Source: Aquipluma nitroreducens
GTDB lineage: Bacteria > Bacteroidota > Bacteroidia > Bacteroidales > Prolixibacteraceae
Assembly (NCBI RefSeq): GCF_009689585.1
Contig: NZ_AP018694.1
Coordinates: 1 to 64,000, forward strand
DNA: 64,000 nucleotides
Reading direction: 5' to 3'
Numbering within the stretch: the stretch's first letter is position 1; each line of letters begins with the position of its first letter. The notes beneath the pieces were generated by a model. The model was not told where the DNA came from. It saw only the letters and a program-made list of their open reading frames with translations, and searched no databases. Shown one piece after another: positions 44,101 through 53,892 of this stretch. The translations under genes were made by a program, and so were the position numbers.

Positions 44101-44974
44101 CAAACGCATCCTGATTCCGGCCATGAACGGCGTTCAGATTCCATTGAGCGAAATTGCCGAAGTCGACTACACCAAAGGCGCACAAATGATCCGAAGCGAA
44201 AATACGTTCCTGAATGGCTATGTGATTTTCGACAAAAATGAAGGCAAAGCCGAGGTTGATGTGGTTGAAGAAGCCAGCAAATTCCTTCAGGGGAAAATAA
44301 GTTCAGGTTCGCTGGTGCTGCCTGCCGGGGTGTCGTATAAATTTGCCGGAAATTACGAACATCAGATGCGGGCTACCAAGCGATTGGCAATTGTAATTCC
44401 GATCAGTTTGCTCCTGATTTTGTTGTTGCTTTATTTTCAGTTTAGAACAGTTACGGCCTCATTTATTCACTTTTCAGGCGTATTTGTGGCTTTTGCCGGA
44501 GGTTTCATCATGCTTTGGCTGTATGGTCAGGATTGGTTCCTGAATTTCACAGTCGTGGGAATCAACCTTCGGGATATGTTCCAAATGCACACCATTAACC
44601 TGAGTGTGGCTGTTTGGGTCGGATTTATTGCGCTCTTTGGCATTGCGACCAACGACGGCGTCATTATGGGAACCTACATCCATCAGGTCTTTGAAGACCG
44701 TCACCCAGCAACCGTTCACGATGTTCGCGAAGCAGTGGTCGCCGCCGGAATGAAACGTGTCCGGCCAGCGATGATGACCACTGCGGTTGCTGTCATTGCT
44801 TTGTTGCCGGTTTTGTCGTCCACCGGAAAAGGCTCCGACATCATGATTCCCATGGCTATCCCAATGTTTGGCGGAATGGTTATTCAGGTCATGACTGTTT
44901 TTGTTGTGCCGATGTTTCAGTCGATGTGGCGGGAATCGGCAGTGAGAAAGGAAATTAACCACATAGACACATAG
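41141..44974 (+). CDS. cusA: CusA-type copper/silver RND efflux pump
   Basis: A 1277-residue RND pump of the heavy-metal class. It shows MFNRLVKYFLENRLITFIF, DAIPDIGENQQIV, the helix-4 motif GVMVDIGIVDVENILRHLE and the CusA-like MLSTGMRAPMGLKVFGPDL. It is about 230 residues longer than E. coli CusA. The extra length is an insert with about four hydrophobic helices between the halves (about 540-700) and a periplasmic loop (about 780-845); such long forms occur in Bacteroidota. Its C-terminal residues lie inside a palindromic repeat. Genes for the channel and adaptor follow directly. Confidence 0.93.
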   Translation: MFNRLVKYFLENRLITFIFLIAFVVLGMVFMPFNWKTDFFPRDPIAVDAIPDIGENQQIVATEWMGRSPKDIQDQVTYPLTTALLGIPGVQTIRSTSMFGMSFIYIIFKDNVEFYWSRSRILEKLNSLPSGTLPQGVQPTLGPDATALGQIYWYTLEGRDPKTGKPTGGWDPQELRTIQDFYVKYGLTTAEGVSEVASAGGFIKEYQIDLNPEALKAFNVSTMDVMNAVRKSNLDIGAETIELNNVEYIIRGLGYVKNLNDLEISVVAVRNNVPVRIKDVAHVSFGPATRRGGLDKAGSEAVGAVVVARYGSNPMDVINNVKGKIKELEAGMPQKTLPDGTVSKVTIVPFYDRTGLIKETIGTLESALSHEILISIIVIIVLVMNMRASLIVAGLLPIGVLMTFILMRLFGIEANVVALSGIAIAIGVMVDIGIVDVENILRHLEMPENKGIRGKKLMSVIYQATTEVRAAVVTSIATTIVSFLPVFAMQAAEGKLFHPLAFTKTFALIAAFVLGIVVLPTLTYLFFNIRFDTKKIRKIWNGSLILAGVAFIILWQTWPALALIAIGINNLLDDRWPENRKEFPNYINIAITVLVAAWFLTIEWLPLGAHNSTLVNYLFVGGIIAVILAVLMSMVHFYEEIMRWALENKWKFLMIPATTLIFGLLAWQGFDKTFGIVASGAEKVGWKNVRQTAMWQKPEKLFPGTGKEFMPSLNEGSFLLMPTSMPHSGIQKNLEYVELLDKRLSAIPEVEIAVGKWGRVNSALDPAPVQMFENTINYRPEYILDENGQRMQFKVDRDGSYVLKNGSKYNPEKEGFKVIPADSLIPDQNGEFFRQWRPEIKRPDDIWNEIVKVTNIPGLTSAPKLQPIETRLVMLSTGMRAPMGLKVFGPDLDAIEKGGMLLEQALKEVPSIKGSSVFYDRAVGAPYLEIKLNREAMARYGMSVSDVQEVLSVAVGGMALSSSVEGRERFPIRVRYARELRDNPDDIKRILIPAMNGVQIPLSEIAEVDYTKGAQMIRSENTFLNGYVIFDKNEGKAEVDVVEEASKFLQGKISSGSLVLPAGVSYKFAGNYEHQMRATKRLAIVIPISLLLILLLLYFQFRTVTASFIHFSGVFVAFAGGFIMLWLYGQDWFLNFTVVGINLRDMFQMHTINLSVAVWVGFIALFGIATNDGVIMGTYIHQVFEDRHPATVHDVREAVVAAGMKRVRPAMMTTAVAVIALLPVLSSTGKGSDIMIPMAIPMFGGMVIQVMTVFVVPMFQSMWRESAVRKEINHIDT

Positions 44975-45028
44975 TTCACATAGAAATTTTAAAACTAAAA
45001 CTATGTGTTCTATGTGCCTATTGTGGTT
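44957..45028. repeat. Palindromic repeat overlapping the end of cusA
   Basis: AACCACATAGACACATAG (44957-44974) is mirrored by CTATGTG..TTGTGGTT (to 45028) with small differences. The first arm encodes the last residues of CusA and its stop. Confidence 0.6.
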
Positions 45029-45043
45029 CAAAAAATTTGACAA

Positions 45044-46450
45044 ATGAAGAAACTTATAATATTAGCCAGCATAATTACTCTCAGCTTGTCCTGCTATTCG
45101 CAGGATTCGTTGATGGTTTATCTGGAACTGGCGGCCAAGAATAATCCGTCCGTTCAGCAAAAATTTGCTGAATATCAGGCGGCTCTGCAAAAGGTTCCGC
45201 AGGTAGGCAGTTTGCCCGATCCGGAACTGAATGTGGGCGTGTTTCTGAGTCCGATGGAACTGGTCGCCGGAAAACAGGTCGCTGACATTCGACTAATGCA
45301 AATGTTTCCGTGGTTTGGCGTGCTAAAAAATGCCAAAGACGAAATGAGCCTGATGGCCAAAGCCAAATTCGAATCGTTTCGCGAAACCAAATTGCAGGTA
45401 TTTTACGATGTGCAGCGCACTTGGAATGAGTTGCAAAAAGTACAGCAATCAATCCTGATCAATGAGAAAAATCTGGAAATTTTGCACTCACTCGAACGGC
45501 TTTCGCTGGTAAAATTCAAAGCCGGTTCATCAGGTGGTGGATCGCCTTCTGGAAGTTCTGGCTCGCCAGGGAATTCAGCATCAGCGCAAAGTTCATCAGG
45601 AATGAATACAATGGGTGGTAATTCCGGAAATTCGGCACCAACGACTTCGGCAGCAATGCCAGCAAGTCCCATGGCGGCTTCCGGAGGTTCAGGATTGGCC
45701 GATATTTACCGCATACAAATGGAAACCGGGGAACTGGAGAACAATATTGCCTTGCTGAAAAATCAGGAACAAACCATTGCTGTCCGATTTAATAAATATC
45801 TGAATCGTCCGTCGAAAACGCTGGTAACACTTCCGGGGAAACTTAAAGCGGACTCACTTACCTATTCGCTTTCAGCGGTTTCCGACAGCATGCTAAGTCA
45901 AAGTCCGATGCTCGGAATGCTTGACTATGAGCAGCAATCGCTCGAAGCGCGGAAGACGATGGTCACAAAAATGGGTTACCCGATGGTTGGTTTGGGAATG
46001 AATTATTCGCTGATTGGAAAAGATCCGTTAGCCATGGCTCCGGACATGAACGGCAAGGATATGATTATGCCCATGGTGACGGTTACTTTACCCATTTACC
46101 GGAAGAAATACAAAGCGATGCGCGAAGAAGTTGAGCTAATGAAAACGGCGAACAAGCAAGGTTATCAGGCAACGGCCAATGCATTGCAAACCGAATATTA
46201 CGAAGCACTCCAGCTTTTTCAGGATGCTAAACGACGGATGAAGCTCTATGAAAATCAATACGATTTGGCTGAACGATCGCTTAATATTCTTCAGAAAAGT
46301 TTCGCAGTTTCGGGTACAGGACTGACTGATGTTTTACGAATCAGGCAGCAAGCACTCGATTATGAGTTGAAAAAGATTGAAGCGATTTCGGATAACAACA
46401 CGGCCATTGCATGGCTCAAACGCCTGATGGCATGTTCACAAATTCAATAA
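45044..46450 (+). CDS. TolC-family outer-membrane channel (CusC-like)
   Basis: A 468-residue TolC-type protein with a signal peptide ending near SCYSQ and two helical halves (QKFAEYQAALQKVPQVGSLP; later MKLYENQYDLAERSLNILQK). Residues about 161-217 form a Gly/Ser/Pro/Met-rich insert (GSSGGGSPSGSSGSPGNS...) not typical of TolC. It should form the outer-membrane exit for the CusA/CusB pump encoded around it. It lies 10 bases before the adaptor gene. Confidence 0.85.
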   Translation: MKKLIILASIITLSLSCYSQDSLMVYLELAAKNNPSVQQKFAEYQAALQKVPQVGSLPDPELNVGVFLSPMELVAGKQVADIRLMQMFPWFGVLKNAKDEMSLMAKAKFESFRETKLQVFYDVQRTWNELQKVQQSILINEKNLEILHSLERLSLVKFKAGSSGGGSPSGSSGSPGNSASAQSSSGMNTMGGNSGNSAPTTSAAMPASPMAASGGSGLADIYRIQMETGELENNIALLKNQEQTIAVRFNKYLNRPSKTLVTLPGKLKADSLTYSLSAVSDSMLSQSPMLGMLDYEQQSLEARKTMVTKMGYPMVGLGMNYSLIGKDPLAMAPDMNGKDMIMPMVTVTLPIYRKKYKAMREEVELMKTANKQGYQATANALQTEYYEALQLFQDAKRRMKLYENQYDLAERSLNILQKSFAVSGTGLTDVLRIRQQALDYELKKIEAISDNNTAIAWLKRLMACSQIQ

Positions 46451-46460
46451 AATACATTAC

Positions 46461-48065
46461 ATGAAAAAGATATTTTTAAATCAATATTTCCGAAACAGTT
46501 TGTTTGTCGTAATCGGGCTGTTTATTGGATGGGCAATTTTTCATTCTTCGGAGCAAAAAGAAGAAACGCACAATCATTCGGCTGACGAGACGAAAGCAGA
46601 AATATGGACATGCTCGATGCATCCGCAAATCCGGATGGATAAACCTGGCAAATGCCCGATTTGCGCGATGGATCTGATTCCGCTCGTTCAAAGCGAAACT
46701 TCCGGAATGGATCCGGCAGCGGTGCATTTCACCAAAGAATCGGCCGCTCTTGCCAATGTGTTGACAACCATTGTTAGCAGCCAGAATCCGGTTAAAGAGC
46801 TGCGTTTATATGGAAAAGTACAAGCAGACGAACGTCTGCTAAAAAATCAGGTGGCCTATATTCCCGGGCGAATCGAAAAACTGATGGTCAACTTTACCGG
46901 TGAAATGGTGAGAAAAGGACAGCCACTGGCTCTCATTTATTCGCCGGAATTGGTCACTGCTCAGCAGGAATTGCTTGAGGCAGCAAAAACAAAACAGTCG
47001 CAGCCCGAAATTTACGAAGCTGCCAAAGAAAAACTTCATCAATGGAAGTTAACTGACAAGCAAATCGCGGAAATCGAAAATTCAGGAAAAGTGCAGGCCA
47101 ATATGGAAGTGGAATCGACGGCAAGCGGGATTGTTACCGCCCGGCGAGTCAACAATGGCGACTATGTGAGTCAGGGATCGGTATTGTATGAAGTTTCTGA
47201 TTTATCGAGTATTTGGGTGCTGTTTGATGCTTACGAAAGCGATCTGCCGTTCCTGAAGAAAGGTGACAAAATTGATTTTTCGATTCAGGCATTGCCTGGC
47301 TCTGCATATTCTGGTAACATCATGTTTATCGATCCGGTGATTGATCCGGTGAACCGTGTGGCCAAAGTCAGGTTGGAAATGAGCAATCCCGGCGCTAAAC
47401 TGAAACCAGAAATGTTTGTCACCGGTATCGTTAAATCGAACCTGGATGAGTTCAAAAATAAACTCGTTATTCCGCGCTCTGCAGTGCTTTGGACAGGCAA
47501 ACGATCGATTGTTTACGTCAAACAACCCGGAGACGAGCCAATATTTAAAATCCGCGAAATTGAACTTGGACCTCAGCTCGGTAATAGCTATGTGGTGACC
47601 AATGGATTAGCAGATGGCGAAGAAATTGTTACTGAAGGCGCATTTAGTGTTGACGCGGCTGCCCAATTGGAAGGCAAACCCAGCATGATGAATCAGGAAG
47701 GAAACCAGATTTCATCGGGAAGTATGCCCGGAATGGATATGGGAAGTGAAGCAACTACTCAGCAGGTGACTCCAAGTCACCCGCTGAGTGACAAAATGCA
47801 GATGCAACATCAAATGATTAAGGTTTCGGGCAACTGCGAGATGTGCAAAGATCGCATTGAAACTGCAGCAAAATCAGTTTCAGGAGTGACTTTGGCCGAT
47901 TGGAGTACAGAAACAAAAATGCTTCATGTTGCATTTGATTCAAAAAAAACAAATTCAGATGACATTCAGAAAGCCATCGCCAAGGTTGGTCACGACACGG
48001 AAAAATTTAAAGCTCCAGACGATGTTTACAAAGCGCTTCCGGAATGCTGTTTGTACCGTAAATAG
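46461..48065 (+). CDS. RND adaptor (CusB-like) with N-terminal metal-binding motif and C-terminal HMA domain
   Basis: A 534-residue adaptor. After an N-terminal anchor helix comes the heavy-metal-binding motif WTCSMHPQIRMDKPGKCP. It is followed by the barrel-sandwich and hairpin (LEAAKTKQSQPEIYEAAKEK), then beta-barrel parts. From about 455 there is an HMA domain with SGNCEMCKDRIETAAKS and the ending LPECCLYRK. It likely receives copper and opens CusA. The HMA tail is a close relative of the stand-alone protein at 40644-40988, which suggests domain duplication. Confidence 0.9.
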   Translation: MKKIFLNQYFRNSLFVVIGLFIGWAIFHSSEQKEETHNHSADETKAEIWTCSMHPQIRMDKPGKCPICAMDLIPLVQSETSGMDPAAVHFTKESAALANVLTTIVSSQNPVKELRLYGKVQADERLLKNQVAYIPGRIEKLMVNFTGEMVRKGQPLALIYSPELVTAQQELLEAAKTKQSQPEIYEAAKEKLHQWKLTDKQIAEIENSGKVQANMEVESTASGIVTARRVNNGDYVSQGSVLYEVSDLSSIWVLFDAYESDLPFLKKGDKIDFSIQALPGSAYSGNIMFIDPVIDPVNRVAKVRLEMSNPGAKLKPEMFVTGIVKSNLDEFKNKLVIPRSAVLWTGKRSIVYVKQPGDEPIFKIREIELGPQLGNSYVVTNGLADGEEIVTEGAFSVDAAAQLEGKPSMMNQEGNQISSGSMPGMDMGSEATTQQVTPSHPLSDKMQMQHQMIKVSGNCEMCKDRIETAAKSVSGVTLADWSTETKMLHVAFDSKKTNSDDIQKAIAKVGHDTEKFKAPDDVYKALPECCLYRK

Positions 48066-48076
48066 CTTCTCCATTT

Positions 48077-48110
48077 TTACTGAGGGAAAATTTGAGTAAC
48101 CCCTCAGTAA
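48077..48110. other. Stem-loop after the second efflux operon
   Basis: TTACTGAGGG (48077-48086) and CCCTCAGTAA (48101-48110) form a perfect 10-bp stem with a 14-base loop. There is no T-run behind it, so it is a weak terminator or a processing signal. Confidence 0.5.
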
Positions 48111-48184
48111 TATAAATTCACCTGATTGCAAACTTTTCCATTTTTAATTGTTTAAAGAACTACAAACCATTTAAACTTGAGAAA

Positions 48185-48601
48185 ATGAAATATTACATCA
48201 CGAAAAAAATCGACGCCACGTTTGAACAGGCAATTGATCGCGTAAAAGAATCTTTGGGAATCGAAGGATTCGGAGTTTTGTCAGAAATCAACCTTCATGA
48301 TAAATTCAAGGAAAAACTAAATGTCGATTTCAGAAAATACACCATACTGGGTGCATGCAATCCGGCCTATGCCTACAAAGCTGTACAGAGTGAAGACAAA
48401 ATCGGCACCATGCTTCCCTGTAATGTTGTGGTTCAGGATTTAGGAAAAAATGTGATTGAAGTGACCGCCGTTGACCCGGTTGCTTCGATGATGGCCATTG
48501 ATAACCCCAAACTTGCCCCCATTGCTGAGGAAGTAAAAAGAAAATTAACGCGGGCTATTGAATCGCTGCACAACGGAGTAGAATCGTTCGGCTTGGTTTA
48601 A
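48185..48601 (+). CDS. DUF302-domain protein
   Basis: A 138-residue single DUF302 domain: VKESLGIEGFGVLSEINLHD, ILGACNPAYAYKAV, TMLPCNVVVQD. The conserved Cys of CNP and LPC are present. The family is common next to copper-resistance and thiol-redox genes, but the activity is unknown. It follows the second CusB by 119 bases that contain a stem-loop. Confidence 0.88.
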   Translation: MKYYITKKIDATFEQAIDRVKESLGIEGFGVLSEINLHDKFKEKLNVDFRKYTILGACNPAYAYKAVQSEDKIGTMLPCNVVVQDLGKNVIEVTAVDPVASMMAIDNPKLAPIAEEVKRKLTRAIESLHNGVESFGLV

Positions 48602-48693
48602 ATTTGTTTATACGTTTTTAAAGATGAAAATGACCTTTCTGATAGCTACCCAAAGGTTATCATTTTATTACGACGAATTATTGAACATTGAAT

Positions 48694-49326
48694 ATGCTAC
48701 GTGATTTACGCACCAATTATCAGAAATCTGAGCTTACTGAAGAATCGATCAACTCAGATCCCTTCAGGCAATTAGAAGAATGGTTGAAATCGGCCATCGA
48801 TGAGAAAAATCAGGAGCCAACCGCCATGGTGCTCTCAACAGTTGATGCCAGGGGATTTCCGGATTCAAGAGTAGTTCTTTTGAAAGAAATCAACTCAGAT
48901 GGATTGGTGTTTTTCACCAATTACAACAGTAAAAAAGGGCGTCAAATTACAGCAAGCCCAAATGTTGCCGTAAACTTCTTCTGGTCTAAAATGGAAAGGC
49001 AGGTTCGGATTAAAGGAGTGGCGGAACAAATTCCAGAAGAATATTCTGTGGATTATTTCAAGTCTCGTCCAATCGACAGTCAACTGGGAGCCTGGGCTTC
49101 GCCTCAAAGTAGGATTATTGAAAACAGAAAGTTTCTTGAAGAAAACTTCTCTCTTTATCAGCACTATTTTCAGGATCACGAAATTATAAAACCACCTCAT
49201 TGGGGTGGTTTCCTTATTCGTCCTGAATATTTTGAATTCTGGCAGGGACGTTCAAATCGCCTGCACGACCGGATTGCGTTTCAAAAATCAAACGGAGCAT
49301 GGGATATTTTCCGACTTGCCCCCTAA
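48694..49326 (+). CDS. pdxH: Pyridoxine/pyridoxamine 5'-phosphate oxidase
   Basis: Oxidises pyridoxamine or pyridoxine 5'-phosphate to pyridoxal 5'-phosphate with FMN. The 210-residue protein shows FPDSRVVLLKEI, FFTNYNSKKGRQI, and the C-terminal HWGGFLIRPEYFEFWQGR and RLHDRI. ATG 48694 begins MLRDLRTNYQKSEL; a TTG two codons upstream is unlikely. It stands alone, converging with a putative anti-sigma gene after 4 bases. Confidence 0.95.
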   Translation: MLRDLRTNYQKSELTEESINSDPFRQLEEWLKSAIDEKNQEPTAMVLSTVDARGFPDSRVVLLKEINSDGLVFFTNYNSKKGRQITASPNVAVNFFWSKMERQVRIKGVAEQIPEEYSVDYFKSRPIDSQLGAWASPQSRIIENRKFLEENFSLYQHYFQDHEIIKPPHWGGFLIRPEYFEFWQGRSNRLHDRIAFQKSNGAWDIFRLAP

Positions 49327-49330
49327 TCGG

Positions 49331-49765
49331 TTATTCGATGTTGGATGGATGATGTTTTAGTTTTGATAGAAATGAATCGAGTGTCCATAGTGACAATGAG
49401 GCCAGTACAATTAAATAGGCTACTGTTGGTATGGAGGAAAACAAACCAAATCCTTTCTTCACCAAAGATGTATTTACCTTCGACATCGAATCTGTAAAGG
49501 TTGACAAAACACCCTGATCGACCTGCGATGGAGCTGCATTTATGGCCTGAAAAATAACAAATGACACTAAGGCAACAAAGATTCCACTTAAAACGATCCA
49601 GGTTCGGTTACTGATTACGGGCTTGTAGTCCTGCAACAAAGGTCTCCTCATCACAGCGGCTTCCGCCAAAATCCTGTTCATCACCTTAATCCTGAAATCT
49701 TCTGAAGGAGATTCAACTTTTACACCCTTCATCATTTGTTCGAATTGTTTGTCGAGCTTATTCAT
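49331..49765 (-). CDS. Membrane protein, putative anti-sigma factor
   Basis: A 144-residue protein: a charged N-terminal cytoplasmic part (KLDKQFEQMMKGVKVESPSEDF) and two transmembrane helices (about 58-78 and 112-132). I recognise no named family. It follows the sigma-factor gene in the same direction by 58 bases, the usual place of an anti-sigma factor. ATG 49765 is preferred; a start at 49795 is possible. The regulatory role is inferred from position only. Confidence 0.6.
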   Translation of the reverse strand: MNKLDKQFEQMMKGVKVESPSEDFRIKVMNRILAEAAVMRRPLLQDYKPVISNRTWIVLSGIFVALVSFVIFQAINAAPSQVDQGVLSTFTDSMSKVNTSLVKKGFGLFSSIPTVAYLIVLASLSLWTLDSFLSKLKHHPSNIE

Positions 49766-49823
49766 GGTTTCAAATATCAATATTTTCAAATACAATTACA
49801 ATTTTAATTCATCCTCGTCCAAC

Positions 49824-50399
49824 CTACATCAAAGAATAAACTTCTTCTTTCAGCATTTCGTGAAGCAGAATATACATTCGCTTCCTTGCCCGATGAATCT
49901 TCACTTTTATATTGCTTACAGTCAATCCTGTAATCTGGCTTATTTCATCCATCGATTGACTCTCGTAATAATAAAGAGTAACTAATACCTGATCATCTTC
50001 CGGCAATTTTGCCAGAGCCAAATTCAAATATTTTTCCTGATCTTCTTTTCTGGTCTCCCTGTAATAATCATGCATTTTCTGTTCATCCTGATCAGATATT
50101 TGCCGATCATCCAGTGATTTAAATTCAATTCTCCGCTTTCTTAATTCAGAAATGCATGCATTATAGGTAATACTGTACAGCCAGGTCGAAAATTTCGATT
50201 TACCTTCATAACTATCAAGCTTTTGAAATGCCTTTATGAAAGTATCCTGAGCCATTTCTTCAGCCTCTTCAGGCTTCTTCAATAATTTCAAAGCCAATGT
50301 ATATACCAGTTTCTGATACTTCTCAACCAGAAATGAGAATGCCTGCACATTGCCTTTCCTGACAGCCTCAATGTAGTATATGTCATCGGTTTTATTCAT
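49824..50399 (-). CDS. ECF-type RNA polymerase sigma factor
   Basis: A 191-residue sigma-70-family protein with region 2 (FLVEKYQKLVYTLALKLLKKPEEAEEMAQDTFIKAF, in part) and region 4 (MDEISQITGLTVSNIKVKIHRARKRM). It should direct polymerase to its own promoter set. An ECF-like promoter, TGTAACC-N15-CGTC, lies directly upstream (50412-50437), and the same motif precedes the divergent DUF6249 gene, so autoregulation is likely. If that promoter is used, the mRNA has almost no 5' leader. Confidence 0.92.
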   Translation of the reverse strand: MNKTDDIYYIEAVRKGNVQAFSFLVEKYQKLVYTLALKLLKKPEEAEEMAQDTFIKAFQKLDSYEGKSKFSTWLYSITYNACISELRKRRIEFKSLDDRQISDQDEQKMHDYYRETRKEDQEKYLNLALAKLPEDDQVLVTLYYYESQSMDEISQITGLTVSNIKVKIHRARKRMYILLHEMLKEEVYSLM

Positions 50400-50411
50400 T
50401 CTAAAACAATA

Positions 50412-50437
50412 GACGAACTTTTTTCGAGACGGTTACA
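50412..50437 (-). promoter_or_regulatory. ECF-type promoter of the sigma-factor gene
   Basis: On the minus strand TGTAACC (50431-50437) and CGTC (50412-50415) are 15 bases apart. The spacing and both boxes are identical to the promoter at 50673-50698. A start near 50404 would leave only about five bases before the ATG. Confidence 0.68.
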
Positions 50438-50672
50438 GTATTCAAAGAAAAAACAACTAAAGATATTTGAGGATTTGGAAATTTGAAGATTTTAAAATGT
50501 AGAAAAATAGGGTTACATAGCTAAATTGATAAATGGCTAAGAATGAAAATTTTCGTCCACAGGCTTATTAATAGACAGGGCCTGAAGCTGTTCATGAAAC
50601 TTGTAACCCGCAACTATTTTCAACTCCTAACTTTAGCTCACTTTAGGCACTTCCCACTTTTTTGAAAAATTT
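50438..50672. other. Intergenic region between sigma gene and DUF6249 gene
   Basis: AT-rich, with degenerate stretches such as GGAAATTTGAAGATTT and two further TGTAACC copies (minus strand near 50510; plus strand 50601-50607) that have no CGTC at the right distance. I see no gene here. Confidence 0.5.
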
Positions 50673-50698
50673 TGTAACCGCTGCAAAATACCTGCGTC
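50673..50698 (+). promoter_or_regulatory. ECF-type promoter of the DUF6249 gene
   Basis: TGTAACC (50673-50679), 15 bases, CGTC (50695-50698), then the ATG 46 bases later. It is the same pattern as in front of the neighbouring sigma gene. Confidence 0.72.
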
Positions 50699-50743
50699 AT
50701 ACTGGCAAGTTCGAAAACAATTAAACACTTTAAATTTAATATT

Positions 50744-51088
50744 ATGCAAGTCGAAATTTTAGGAGTTCTAATCCCGTTTGCTTTCTTTGCTCTGGTATTT
50801 GCATCATTGTATGTCCATCTAACCACAAGGAACAAAGAACGCTTGGCATTAATCGAGAAAGGTGCAAGTCCCGATCTTTTTAAAGCAAAACCTACCGAAA
50901 GTTCTGGCTACACAACATTTAAGTCGGGTCTTTTCCTGATCGGAATTGCTTTGGGCATCATCGCTGGTTATTTCCTGACCGAATCAGGAATGGACGAAAC
51001 GGCTGCCTATTTTTCAATGATTTTCCTTTTTGGCGGAATTGGACTGGTAGTTTCATTTTTACTTCAGGGAAAGTTCAAAAACAAGTAA
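50744..51088 (+). CDS. DUF6249-family small membrane protein
   Basis: A 114-residue protein with three hydrophobic helices (about 5-25, 62-82, 88-107) and the family stretch HLTTRNKERLALIEKGASPDLF between the first two. The function is unknown; it may sense or respond to membrane state. It is divergent from the ECF sigma gene and carries the same promoter type, so it is likely a direct target of that sigma factor. Confidence 0.82.
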   Translation: MQVEILGVLIPFAFFALVFASLYVHLTTRNKERLALIEKGASPDLFKAKPTESSGYTTFKSGLFLIGIALGIIAGYFLTESGMDETAAYFSMIFLFGGIGLVVSFLLQGKFKNK

Positions 51089-51110
51089 ACAGATTCCGTT
51101 TTCTTCAGGA

Positions 51111-51156
51111 ACTGTCATTTGGGTCTTAGATAAAGAGCCTGAATGACAGTTTTTTA
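51111..51156 (+). terminator. Intrinsic terminator before ligA
   Basis: ACTGTCATT (51111-51119) pairs with AATGACAGT (51142-51150), with extra GG/CC pairing inside, followed by TTTTTATTTT. Confidence 0.82.
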
Positions 51157-51254
51157 TTTTGAAAAATTAGTTTTCAAAAAAACAACTTGATCCTGAAAGT
51201 GTTTTTCGAATGATACAGGCTCTTTCTTTTTTGTATTTTAGTGCAAATTTTTGA

Positions 51255-53264
<2,010 letters not shown>

Positions 53265-53367
53265 AAGTAATAGATTATCGTTTTATTAAGGTTTTTTGTA
53301 TCAATCTAAAACTTTTAGCGAATTTAAACATCGTAAAACAAACGAATTGTTATTTTTGCACAAAATC

Positions 53368-53892
53368 ATGGGAATAAAATCAAAGTTTGCCAATCGGATA
53401 CTGAATTCGAAATTGAATTTAGTAGTCAGGGAGAAAAAAGTGGTCAATCTTGATTCTGCTCAAACTGTTGGAATCCTTTGGGAGATCGATCAGCAGGAAG
53501 CTTTTATCAAGATTAAAAATGAACTTTACTTAGCTGGAATTAAGGCTGATGGACTTTGTTACTTCCCATTAAAGAAGGCTTTGATTCCTGAAGAAATCAA
53601 TGGCTTTTCGAGAAAACAAACAAGCTGGTGGCTCGAAATTCCAAAAACGCAGGTGGTCGAGGATTTTATTCGCCAGAAATTTGACATTCTGATTGATATA
53701 ACCGGGCAAAAAAGCTTTCCTATGGTTTACGCAACTGCCTTATCAGAAGCGACATTTAAAGTTGGTTATGCCGGTGGTTCAACGAATTATTTCGACCTGA
53801 ATATTGAATTTCCAGATAGACCAGAAGCGAGCCAATTGGCTGAACAAATTTTGTATTATTTAAAACGGATTAATAAAACAACGATAGAATGA
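53368..53892 (+). CDS. DUF6913-like hypothetical protein
   Basis: A 174-residue soluble protein starting MGIKSKFANRILNSKLN. An alpha/beta pattern is visible (VGILWEIDQQEAFIKIKNEL; FDILIDITGQKSFPMVYATA). It resembles a small Bacteroidota family placed next to dapA, which I believe is DUF6913, but no function is known. Its end overlaps the dapA start by four bases (ATGA), so the two are translationally coupled. A TATTTTTG element (53351-53358) lies just before ATG 53368; the frame extends upstream to 53296. Confidence 0.62.
   Translation: MGIKSKFANRILNSKLNLVVREKKVVNLDSAQTVGILWEIDQQEAFIKIKNELYLAGIKADGLCYFPLKKALIPEEINGFSRKQTSWWLEIPKTQVVEDFIRQKFDILIDITGQKSFPMVYATALSEATFKVGYAGGSTNYFDLNIEFPDRPEASQLAEQILYYLKRINKTTIE

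Noticed and set aside
50601-50625. Third TGTAACC as another ECF promoter
   Set aside because: No CGTC at 15 bases; the element lacks its partner box.
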